From contig CM076955.1 of assembly GCA_039566865.1 (NCBI GenBank), positions 21,745,501 to 21,809,500 of the forward strand: 64,000 nucleotides of DNA. The letters are read 5' to 3'. The stretch is from Aurelia coerulea. Lineage: Eukaryota; Cnidaria; Scyphozoa; Semaeostomeae; Ulmaridae. The notes under the pieces are model-generated. The model saw only the letters and a list, made by a program, of their open reading frames with translations, was not told the origin of the DNA and made no database searches. Below are positions 1-10,300 of this stretch, piece by piece (the stretch's first letter is position 1; every line of letters starts with the position of its first letter). The position numbers were made by a program, and so were the translations under genes.

Positions 1-179
1 GTTCTGTCCTTTTAGTCCAGCGTATTTAATTGGTCTGCCTTTACCATCAAAGGCCATCAACAGAAGATGAAAAAATTTTTGTGTCGGTAAACAGCGCCGC
101 AAATTTCGTGGCCTATGCCAGTTTTTAGCCGATGTCTTCTTACAAATTGCCTTGATGAATTCTTGTTGTTGAAGACTGC
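1..179 (-). CDS. Possible coding exon, unrecognised, runs off the left edge
   Basis: On the minus strand one frame stays open for about 59 codons from 179 to the window edge. It begins after a plausible acceptor (ggcttgcag, complement of 180-188) and contains a pattern that reads like folded protein, for example MAFDGKGRPIKYAGLKGQ near the left edge. I do not recognise the family. No start, stop or donor is visible, so this would be an internal or last exon of a gene lying to the left. It could equally be a chance open frame or a transposon remnant; the other two minus frames are interrupted. Confidence 0.25.
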
Positions 180-766
180 AAGCCAACTTCAATGGTCAAA
201 ACGTTACTATTCGTTTCAATGCACAATATTCTCAAAAATATTGCAATTAAAACATAATTTCTTGTGTTGATCTTTGCTTCCCGTATGCAATGCGTTCTTT
301 TGAGCGGAATGGCAGGTACTGGATAAGGATTAATCGACAAATACAAAACATTTCTCTGCTAATATTTGGATGAGAGCACAATTTTCAATATTTGTTTCGC
401 GTAGGTTTGTTTGAATGTTAGTCCAGCCTACGAAGATGGCCGAATGTTTGATTTCGCAAAGCATGTCTGCACATTGGAAATTTATTCGAATATTGACCAA
501 TCAGAAAGAAAATTAGCCATGCTTATGAACGAGTCTAGAGACTGAACAACATTCACTGGCATATAACGACAAGACAACTACTCTCTTTAAATGTTGCCCA
601 TATGCAGGTACAGCTAAAGGCAGTCAATACTGATAATGTACGCAATTTAAGCATAGGAATTGATCAACACGCCACGTTATTGAAACTTTGCTTGGAAAAA
701 TGCCATATCATTGGACGGATAAGTAATAGATGACACATTTACTATTTTTATGACATCATCGTAATT

Positions 767-1081
767 TTATGATGTCATCATAGTAAAAATGAGCACTCTG
801 TTCTCACATCGTGACTTTTTGTTGGGGACAAGTCTGAATTGTTTCTTGCTTACTTTTAAACTAAAGTCCCTCCTTCTAAAATATTCAATAGACCACTTGC
901 TAACAAGAACTGAGCACTTCAATACATCACCTCGTTGAGGCAGAACACAAGAAGCTTTCTCGTCAATTTGAAATTTGAAGTCAAAATAAATAATTTCATC
1001 TAAGGAACCAAATTTATCAACATTTCGATGGGAACAATTCTTTTTGCAAGGTCGTGCCCACAAGGCGTTGATATTGAACAA
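767..1081 (-). CDS. Unrecognised 104-residue open frame
   Basis: A minus-strand open frame with ATG at 1081 and a stop at 767-769. The composition is balanced rather than low complexity and includes CVLPQRGDVLKCSVLVSK. No family is recognised, there is no clear promoter, and no splice partner is obvious. It lies between the possible exon at 1-179 and the retroelement fragments at 1207 and could be part of either. The region 347-766 shows nothing else I can name. Confidence 0.15.
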   Translation of the reverse strand: MFNINALWARPCKKNCSHRNVDKFGSLDEIIYFDFKFQIDEKASCVLPQRGDVLKCSVLVSKWSIEYFRRRDFSLKVSKKQFRLVPNKKSRCENRVLIFTMMTS

Positions 1082-1206
1082 TGAAAATAAGAAAATTGAT
1101 TAAAATGGAGGAAACTTTTATAATTAATGCATTAATACTATCTTCGTTTCAGGATCGTGCTTTGAGATGATTGTCCAACGTCCAGATAGCTGATCCAATG
1201 TAGAAA

Positions 1207-1656
1207 TCAAAAGGTAAGGAAGAGATATCCTGCCGATTTTAGTTCATTTGGTAGGCCATTCCAAATTTGTGGCCCAATGGACTTGAGACTCTTGGACCCG
1301 AAAGTTGTTTGATTAGGCCTAAAATGTGCTAAATTATTTGGATTTCTTGAAGAATAAATTGAAGAACGTAATTCAAAAATGCTCTGCATAAATGGTGGAT
1401 TCAAATGATTCAAAGTTTTAAATATTTCAATGCAAAGGAGTTTTTGGCGGGCAACATGCATCGTGCATTTACTCGATCTCGAAAGCAAATCATTATACGA
1501 ACTCGTATGATCATTATAAAGAAATCTTAGAGCACGTTCTTGTAATTTTTCTATTTTCTGCAATGATTTGGAAGATGAGAAATACCAAACCAAAGGACAA
1601 TAGTCAAAATTAGAATATACGAAACTCTGAACAAGGATCTTCTTCTCCTGAAAGCC
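1207..1656 (-). pseudogene. Non-LTR retrotransposon ORF2 C-terminal fragment
   Basis: The minus strand encodes the tail that follows the reverse transcriptase domain in LINE-type elements of cnidarians and other invertebrates. Marker strings are FDYCPLVW, KIEKLQERALRFLYND, ELRSS, RNPNN and SLGPQ/IWN-like SIGPQIWNGLP. The frame can be read upstream of the first ATG (1593) to about 1656 (QSFVYSNFDYCP), so the ATG is not a real start. No reverse transcriptase catalytic core or endonuclease is present, so this is a 5'-truncated dead copy. Confidence 0.75.
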
Positions 1657-1689
1657 AATGAATGTCTTTAATCTTTTGAATGTCTTTTA

Positions 1690-1810
1690 ATCTTTTGTTG
1701 TTTGTTTGCACGTGCGGCTACAATAATCGATAAACAACAAAATATCTTAAAATGAATAAATAGCCTACAGCTTAATTTACTAAACGTTTTGGGCTTAACC
1801 CTTCATCAGT
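1690..1810 (-). mobile_element. 3' end of a Penelope-like retroelement
   Basis: Read on the minus strand, the segment carries a CTGATGAAGGGTTAAGCCC-type motif followed by an AACGTTT stretch. This signature is common just after the stop of GIY-YIG-bearing Penelope-like elements. It lies downstream, on the same strand, of the GIY-YIG fragment at 1976-2227, so both probably belong to one truncated element. The assignment rests on motif memory. Confidence 0.45.
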
Positions 1811-1975
1811 AGTAACGAGAAAAAGGTACGTTAGAGCGTAAAAAGCAGAAAAAGAACAATTGATAGAATAGTATATTAATAGAATGAAGAAAGAATGGTG
1901 CGCAAGAATGCGACGTAAAAGAAAGAGCGTACGATTCGAAAAGGAAAACCTGATAGAAGATGATGGGTGAAGAAA

Positions 1976-2227
1976 CTACGAAATGAATGAGAAGCGTTTA
2001 TTAAGTCCATTCGGTATTAAAGTTCCCAATTTGAAAATTAATCTCTTTTCCAAAGTCTTTCGTTTTCTATTGTCTTGGTCCGCGAATAAAAGTCCTAGAA
2101 CGACCATATCCCCTGTCGAATGTCCCTCCGAATTAAAGTGTCTTGAAACATTTGTATCGGCATGCTCAATCTTTTGTTCTTTCTCGTGGGTTTTATTCTC
2201 TACATTGCGCAAATGTTCACCAAAACG
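1976..2227 (-). pseudogene. GIY-YIG endonuclease tail of a Penelope-like element
   Basis: Minus-strand codons from 2227 down to a stop at 1976-1978 read RFGEHLRNV, then VSRHFNSEGH, then DMVVLGLL, then a basic stretch with RLIFKLGTL and PNGLNKRFSF. This order (FGEHL, HFN..GH, DM, R..E..LI.KLGT, GLN.RF) is the C-terminal half of the GIY-YIG nuclease domain in Penelope-like retroelements. The frame stops being similar exactly at 2227, where an inverted-repeat element begins. The N-terminal GIY..YIG strands and the reverse transcriptase are absent. Confidence 0.7.
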
Positions 2228-2433
2228 CAGTGGCGTGCTGGCAGGGGGGGCAGGGGGGGCAACTGCCCCCCCTGCTGGTTGATTTTGAGGGGCGCCAGAG
2301 AGAATATCTATTTTAGGGGGCGCCGAAGGCGCCCTGATCAATTAGTTAGTGAACGAAGACAGCTTCTTGAAATATCGCATTCGCAATGATACTAGGAAAT
2401 CAAATGGAAACTCAAAGAAGGCGCTGTTTAATA

Positions 2434-3044
2434 CCGGGTGTCCCAAAAAAATGTATACAGATTTGGTTGACTCCAGCGATGTGAATTTAGCTTTAATCAA
2501 TGCCTAATTACTCTCAAAATGTTCCTCGATAGTCAACTTGAACATAGATACCTCGTTTGTTGGTATTGGTGCTTTGAGAGCAGAAATATTAATCTTGAAA
2601 GCTCAAATTTGCGTCCACTTGCAAACCAGAGCTTTGGCCTTTTCGCCTAAGCAAATTCCTGAACCACATCGAAATTAAGAACTGAAATTAGTGAAAAATT
2701 AAGAAACATCCTAATGGGTGACTGGGGGGGAGGGTGACTTCTGGAAAACGTAATAATACAAGATCCAATATTGTTCCAATTTTATCAAGGATCTCGTTGA
2801 TTTATACACTGTGCCTTAAGAAATTGCTTAGGCCAAAAGGCTAAAGCTCTGGTTTGTAGGAAAAGTCAAATTTGAGCTTTCAAGATTGATATTTCTGCTC
2901 CCAAAGCACCAATACCAACAAACGAGGTATCTATGTTCAAGTTAACTATCGAGGAACATTTGGAGAGTGATTAGCCATTGATTAAAGCTAAATTCACAGC
3001 GCTAGAGTCAACCAAATCCGTATACATTTTTTTGGGACACCCGG
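2434..3044. mobile_element. Tc1/mariner-type MITE, family A, long inverted arms
   Basis: A 611-bp element starting CCGGGTGTCCCAAAAAA and ending with the complement, flanked by TA on both sides (2432-2433 and 3045-3046). The arms extend about 150 bp each with few mismatches. There is no transposase frame. A shorter, internally deleted relative lies at 22820-23075. TA targets and CCGGGTG-type ends fit Tc1/mariner-like elements. Confidence 0.75.
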
Positions 3045-3203
3045 TACTTCTCACGTCATTATCTTTTAGTTCATAAATCATTGCGTATCTATTCAAGTAT
3101 GATTCCAATCAAATAAGCTTAACATTAATCACACAATTAGCAGTCAAACGTCGAATTTGATTTTGATGTGTAGACCAGCCAAACAGAAAACGAACCAACG
3201 AAT

Positions 3204-3250
3204 ACATGATGACTATGATGATTATGATGACTATGATGATTATTATGAAG
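3204..3250 (+). repeat. GAT/TAT trinucleotide-rich microsatellite
   Basis: An imperfect run of atgatgactatgatgatt-type units. It makes Asp/Tyr-rich or Met-rich open frames in two phases that I do not accept as genes. Confidence 0.7.
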
Positions 3251-4262
3251 ATTTTGATTGGCCAGGTGCGATACACAGAAAGCAAATTGACGAAAAGAGC
3301 AAGCTGCCATCCTTTTCTGATGCCTTGCAGCTATGCTATGTCATCCCACGTACCATCTAATGGATGCATATCCCATCTTAGGGCACGTTTATGCTATTGC
3401 AATTGCCATCAACCGCTGAGCATTCGTTTTCCACGTCGCGGATACGCTCAACGATGGTTCAAGAGCTCCTTGAGGGCCTTCTGATGATGGCGTTTGGAAA
3501 AAGATTTTTCTCTCCCTCGACAAAGACGAGCTCATTGACAGTTTAGAATTAGAAAGAAGTTTTCGAGAACTTTCAATAGCATTTTATCATGAAAAACTGG
3601 CATTGACTTCCTTCCCTTGCAAAGAAAATCTGTATTGGTATGAACAAATGAACAGGAATAGACGAATTCAGCTAACGCTGCTATCACTTGGTCAAAGGGA
3701 CTCATACCATTACTCTTACAAAGTGGGCCCCCTTTAGGCCCACATAGAGTGGTTCCGTTTTTACCCATCAAATCGCTAGAATTTAGTTTTCAACCAATAA
3801 GGACAACTGTTGTAATTGCTATTTAGACAGCTTTTGTTGTTGCATCAAAAAAAGCGGTTGATACGGCCTAGAGTTCTCGTAGCTGCGATGGATCTATTTT
3901 GTTTCTACAGAGGAAGATTACTGCTTTGAAAGGTATATTGTCTGTGATGGGTAGGTCAGGAAAACATTATTTTTTGTACTAAAAGTTTGCTTTTCAATGT
4001 TTAAGCTCCAAGCGATTTTGTTGTGTGTACGAGAACTCCCGCTTGTTTACGCCGTTTTGAAACAGGGGACCCACTTTATAAGAGTAATGGTACGAGTCCC
4101 TATTGAGCAACTGATATCAGCAAATCAAAGGACACGGGGAAACAAGGGACGATAAGTCATAAGTCTAGCAAGGGGCGCCATTTTGACCTATTGCCCCCCC
4201 TGCGATCTCATCCCCAGCACGCCACTGCTTTCCTCTTGTATTGTAGGAATCCTTACTGAAAT

Positions 4263-4371
4263 ATGAATTTCAATTTGGTCCTCATGGCTGCTAAATCCTT
4301 GATTCGTTTGCAGCAACCATTGTTTGTCTCGTCATCCTGGTTACTCGTACTAATAATCTGCAGCTACCAAG
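4263..4371 (+). other. Exon 1: signal peptide of the mucin-like gene
   Basis: ATG at 4263, then an n-region of about 24 residues and a hydrophobic core SSWLLVLIICS. The donor is caag|gtaagc after one base of codon 37. Joining to 5148 gives SYQ-A-FSLEAQ, a plausible signal peptidase site just after the junction. A second in-frame ATG lies at codon 8. The frame of the next exon agrees, which supports this start. Confidence 0.7.
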
Positions 4372-7300
4372 GTAAGCAAACTGTTGTTGGTAACTCGGTT
4401 GGTAAATCTCCTTTCAAATGCCTTGAACGCCATCATTCGTTTCAAACTTCGTTCAGTTTCTGGAATGCAAACATTAAACTGTTCACACGGGAAAGAACGA
4501 GTGCTTCTCGGTTTATGTTTCTGTTCACACGGGTCATTCCGTCCCAAAATTGTTTCTTCGGTTCTTTCTGTGTTATTTCCAGCAACAACAACGATAACCA
4601 CCACGTGTGTGCTTATCGTTCCTTGTTTTTGACTTGTTCTGCACTTCATTGCGTGTTCAAATGGGAACGGAACGGAACGATTGCGTATCGTTCCACTTAA
4701 TTCGTAGGGGTCACTAGGGTTTTATTGGGGTCTGAGACTCTTAGAGGAATTCATTCAGTGTTTGGATAAGCTTAACGGCTATTTGAAACGTTCAATTTGT
4801 GAACGCAACCCAAAAAAGTTAGAACACTCTAATGTTTTTTGTCTGAACTTCTTTCTTCTTTTCTTCAATCGAATTCTTCTTTGTTTGGTTTGATGCTTTT
4901 GTAACAGTCTGGTTTTTTTAAAGTCGTATTGTGCTGTCAGGGGTCTGAATTTTTTTGGTGAAAATTTGATGGGGTCTGACATTTTTCATGGCTAGAATGC
5001 AGGGGTCTAAGATTTTTTGGGCAAATTTTTAAAATGCTTCCAGCCCCTCCCTGTTATTAATAATGACAGCTCCCTTATTATCAAATTTATTTCGTTTGGC
5101 TCGTTTGAATTATTACACTCATTTTAACTATCACATCTGTCTGCAGCATTTTCGTTGGAAGCGCAATCAACGGCTGTCTCACAAAACAAATTGGCAATTA
5201 CCACCTCATCAGAGTTCAAAAGTTTTTCAACCAATCCAGCAGTGTCTAGCAATTTAACGAAAAGCTCAGTGTCACGCAGCTTTCAAGTCACCAGTGACAG
5301 TCTGCTATGGACTAGCAGTGCATCAATTAGGATTTCTTCCGAGCAAGGAGGCATCATAACATCAACGCCATCAACTACAGAGAGTAGTGCAAATGTTTCA
5401 CCAAACGATTATTTATTATCCGCCTCAAAAACCACTGAACTACCGTCTCTTGAGAAAAGCTTCCTATTTACAAGTAGCTATGTTACGGTGGCCCCGTCAG
5501 TCTCCAAAGATTCATCAATTTGGTCAAATACTATCACTGGTATCGTAGGTAATAAATTGATGCCAACTTCAAGCTCTTTTCTTAGCAGTTATGGAATGGA
5601 AAGTAATGTAATCTCAAAGTCTGCCGAAAGTGGCATGGAATCACAGTTCAGTTTTCGTATTAGTACACCTGGAGCATTTGATAATACGCTATCAAATACT
5701 GAAGTTTTATCTCCTCAAATTGTATCTATAACAAGATCTGCTAGTAACAGCTTGGATTCACAGAGCAGCTCGCTCACCTCAAATATTGCATCAGGTTCAT
5801 TGCAGTCAGTCACTGTTGTTTTATTCATTCAAACGATACTTACCTCAGAATTGGCTACCCCAATTCCTACAACTACCAGCATGGTCTCAAATGGCAGTTC
5901 GTTTCTGGTCACTCCATCATCATCAGCTGAGATTCCATCAAAATCTACCGTTTCGACTACATCAGAATTGGCTACCCCAAGTCCTAACAACTACCAGCAT
6001 TGTCTCAAATAGCAATTCGTTTCCGGTCACTCCATCATCATCAGCTGAGATTCCATCAAAATCTACCGTTTCGACTACATCAGAATTGGCTACCCCAAGT
6101 CCTACAACTACCAGCATGGTCTCAAATAGCAGTTCGTTTCTGGTCATTCCATCATCATTGGCTGAGATTCCATCAAAATCTACCGTTTCGACTACATCAG
6201 AATTGGCTACCCCAAGTCCTACAACTACCGGCATGGTATCAAATAGCAGTTCGTTTCCGGTCACTCCATCATCATCAGCTGAGATTCCATCAAAATCTAC
6301 CGTTTTATCTACAGCAGAATTAGCTACCTCAAGGCCTGCAGCCAGCAGCATCGAACTAAAAAGCAAGTTTGTTTCCAGTGTCACTCCATCATCATCAGTT
6401 GGGATTGCATTCTAGCATCATTCCTTCAAGATCTACCGTTTTATCGTATCATTCCATCAAAATCTACCGTTTCGTCTAGATCAGAATTGGCTAATTAGCT
6501 ACCTCAAGGCCTGCAGCCAGCAGCATCGAACTCAAAAAGCAGTTTGTTTACAGTGACTCCATCATCAGTTGGGATTGCATCTAGCATCATTCCTTCAAGA
6601 CTCTACCGTTTTATCTACCGATCAGAATTAGCTACCTCAAGGCCTGCAGCCAGACTAGCATCGAACTATTGTCTCAAATAGCACGTTTCCGGTTTACAGT
6701 GACTCCATCATCATCAGTTGGGATTGCATCTAGCATCATTCCTTCAAGATCTACCGTTTTATCTACATCGTAGAATTAGCTACCTCAAGGTCCTACAACT
6801 GCAGCCAGCAGCATCGAACTAAAAAGCAGTTTGTTTCCAGTGACTCCATCATCATCAGTTGGGATTGCATCTAGCATCATTCCTTCAAGATCTACCGTTT
6901 TATCTACCGTAGAATTAGCTACCTCAAGGCCTGCAGCCAGCAGCATCGAACTAAAAAGCAGTTTGTTTCCAGTGACTCCATCATCATCAGTTGGGATTGC
7001 ATCTAGCATCATTCCTTCAAGATCTACCGTTTTATCTTCCGCAGAATTAGCTACCTCAAGACCTGCAGCCAGCAGCATCGAACTAAAAGGCAGTTTGTTT
7101 ACAGTCACTCCATCATCATCAGTTGGAATTGCATCAAGCATCATTCCATCAGAATCTACCATTTTGGCTACCTCAGAAATGACTACGTCAAGCTCTGCAA
7201 CCAGCAGTATCGAGCTCAAGAGCGTTTTGTTTACAATCACTCCATCATCAGGAGAGATTACGTCAAGCATTGCTCCAACAGAATCTACCATTTTGGCTAC

Positions 7301-10300
7301 CTCAGAAATGACTACGTCAAGCTCTGCAACCAGCAGTATCGAGCTCAAGAGCGTTTTGTTTACAGTCACTCCATCATCAGGAGAGATTACGTCAAGCATT
7401 ACTCCAACAGAATCTACCATTTTGGCTACCTCAGATATGACTATGTCAAGCTCTGCAACCAGCAGTATCGAGTTCAAGAGCGTTTTGTTTACAGTCACTC
7501 CATCGTCAGGAGAGATTACGTCAAGCATTACTCCAACAGAATCTACCATTTTGGCTACATCAGATATGACTACGTCAAGCTCTGCAACCAGCAGTATCGA
7601 GCTCAAGAGCGTTTTGTTTACAGTCACTCCATCATCAGGAGAGATTACGTCAAGCATTACTCCAACAGAATCTACCATTTTGGCTACCTCAGATATGACT
7701 ACGTCAAGCTCTGCAACCAGCAGTATCGAGCTCAAGAGCGTTTTGTTTACAGTCACTCCATCATCAGGAGAGATTACGTCAAGCATTACTCCAACAGAAT
7801 CTACCATTTTGGCTACCTCAGATATGACTACGTCAAGCTCTGCAACCAGCAGTATCGAGCTCAAGAGCGTTTTGTTTACAGTCACTCCATCATCAGGAGA
7901 GATTACGTCAAGCATTACTCCAACAGAATCTACCATTTTGGCTACCTCAGATATGACTACGTCAAGCTCTGCAACCAGCAGTATCGAGCTCAAGAGCGTT
8001 TTGTTTACAGTCACTCCATCATCAGGAGAGATTACGTCAAGCATTACTCCAACAGAATCTACCATTTTGGCTACCTCAGATATGACTATGTCAAGCTCTG
8101 CAACCAGCAGTATCGAGCTCAAGAGCGTTTTGTTTACAGTCACTCCATCGTCAGGAGAGATTACGTCAAGCATTACTCCAACAGAATCTACCATTTTGGC
8201 TACCTCAGATATGACTACGTCAAGCTCTGCAACCAGCAGTATCGAGCTCAAGAGCGTTTTGTTTACAGTCACTCCATCATCAGGAGAGATTACGTCAAGC
8301 ATTACTCCAACAGAATCTACCATTTTGGCTACCTCAGATATGACTACGTCAAGCTCTGCAACCAGCAGTATCGAGCTCAAGAGCGTTTTGTTTACAGTCA
8401 CTCCATCATCAGGAGAGATTACGTCAAGCATTACTCCATCAGAATCTACCATTTTGGCTACCTCAGAAACTGCTACCCCAAGATTTGCTACTGATAGCAT
8501 TGAATCAGAGAGCACATTGTTAACAATCATTCAATTATCGTCGGAAATTACATCAAGAAGCACTCCATCAGTATCTACTCGTTTGTTTACCTCAGAAATT
8601 GCTACCTCAAGATTTGCTATTAACACCATTGAATCAAGGAGCACATTGTTACCAATCATCCAATCATCGATAGAGATCACACCCAGCTTGATTCCGTCCA
8701 TATCTGCCATTGTATCTACCTCAGAAATGATTACCGCCAGCTCTGCAGCAAGCAGTTTTGAACCAAAGAGCACATTGCTAACAATCACTCAGTCATCATC
8801 AGAGATCACATCCAGCTTGATTCCGTCCATATCTGCCATTGTGTCTACCTCAGAAATGATTACCGCCAGCTATGCAGCAAGCAGTCTTGAACCAAAGAGC
8901 ACATTGCTTACAATCACTCAGTCATCATCAGAGATCACACCAAGTTTGACTTCGTCCTTATCTGCCGTTGTATCTACCTCAGAAATGACTACCGCCAGCT
9001 CTGCAGCAAGCAATTTTGAACCAAAGAGCACATTGCTAACAATCACTCAGTCATCATCAGAGATCACATCCAGCTTGATTCCGTCTATATCTACCGTTAT
9101 ATCTACCTCAGAAATGACTACCGCCAGCTATGCAGCAAGCAGTCTTGAACCAAAGAGCACATTGCTTACAATCACTAAATCATCATCAGAGATCACATCA
9201 AGTTTGACTTCGTCCATATCTGCCGTTGTATCTACCTCAAAAATGATTACCGCCAGCTCTGCAGCAAGCAGTTTTGAACCAAAGAGCACATTGTTTTCAA
9301 TCACTCAATCATCATCAGAGCTCACATCAAGCTTGACTCCGTCCATATCTCCTGTTATATCTACCTTAGAAATGACGACCGCCAGCTCTGCAGCAAGCAG
9401 TTTTGAACCAAAGAGCACATTGTTAACAATCACTCAATCATCATCAGAGATCACAGCAAGCTTCACTCCGTCCATATCTACCGTTGTATCTACCTCAGAA
9501 ATGATTACCGCCAGATCTGCAGCAAGCAGTCTTGAACCAAAGAGCACATTGTTAACAATCAGTCAATCGTCATCAGAGATCACACCAGGCTTGAATCCGT
9601 CCATATCTATCGTTGTATCTACCTCAGAAATGACTACCGCCAGCTCTGCAGCAAGCAGTTTTGAACCGAAGAGCACATTGTTAACAATCACTCAATCATC
9701 ATCAGAGATCACAGCAAGCTTCACTCCGTCCATATCTACCGTTGTATCTAACTCTGAAATGACTATCACCAGCTCTGCAGCAAGCAGTTTTGAATCAAAG
9801 AGCACATTGTTAACAATCACTCAATCATCATCAGAGATCACACCAATCTTCACTCCGTCCATATCTACCGTTGTATTTACCTCAGAAATGATTACCGCCA
9901 GCTCTGCAGCAAGCAGTTTTGAACCAAAGAGCACATTGTTAACAATCACTCAATCATCATCAGAGATCACACCAAGCTTGACTCCGTCCATATCTACCGT
10001 TGTATCTACCTCAGAAATGACTACCGCCAGCTCTGCAGCAAGCAGTTTTGAACCAAAGAGCACATTGTTAACAATCACTCAATCATCCTCAGAGATCACA
10101 CCAAGCTTGACTCCGTCCATATCTACCGTTGTATTTACCTCAGAAATGATTACCGCCAGCTCTGCAGCAAGCAGTTTTGAATCAAAGAGCACATTGCTTA
10201 CAATCACTCAATCATCATCAGAGATCACACCAAGCTTGACTCCGTCCACATCTGCCGTTGTATCTACCTCAGAAATGACTACCACCAGCTCTGCAGCAAG

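Larger units (their letters stand above)
2228..4227. mobile_element. 2.0-kb inverted-repeat element interrupting the Penelope-like copy
   Basis: The ends are a perfect 13-bp inverted repeat, CAGTGGCGTGCTG at 2228-2240 and its complement at 4215-4227. Both ends are followed inward by G/C runs and GGCGCC motifs, as in hAT-type non-autonomous elements. No transposase frame survives inside. The flanking 8-mers (2220-2227 and 4228-4235) do not match, so there is no clean target-site duplication; a deletion or a composite origin is possible. The inside holds a mariner-type MITE at 2434-3044 and a second inverted repeat with arms near 3676-3735 and 4060-4120. Confidence 0.55.

Noticed and set aside
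3157..3484. Asp/Tyr-rich and Met-rich short frames
   Set aside because: Products of a GAT/TAT microsatellite inside a transposon.
6785..8530. 581-codon antisense open frame across the repeats
   Set aside because: It mirrors the repeat period (129 bp, divisible by three), so one clean unit gives an open frame on several strands. No start context, and the protein is a reflection of the sense repeat.
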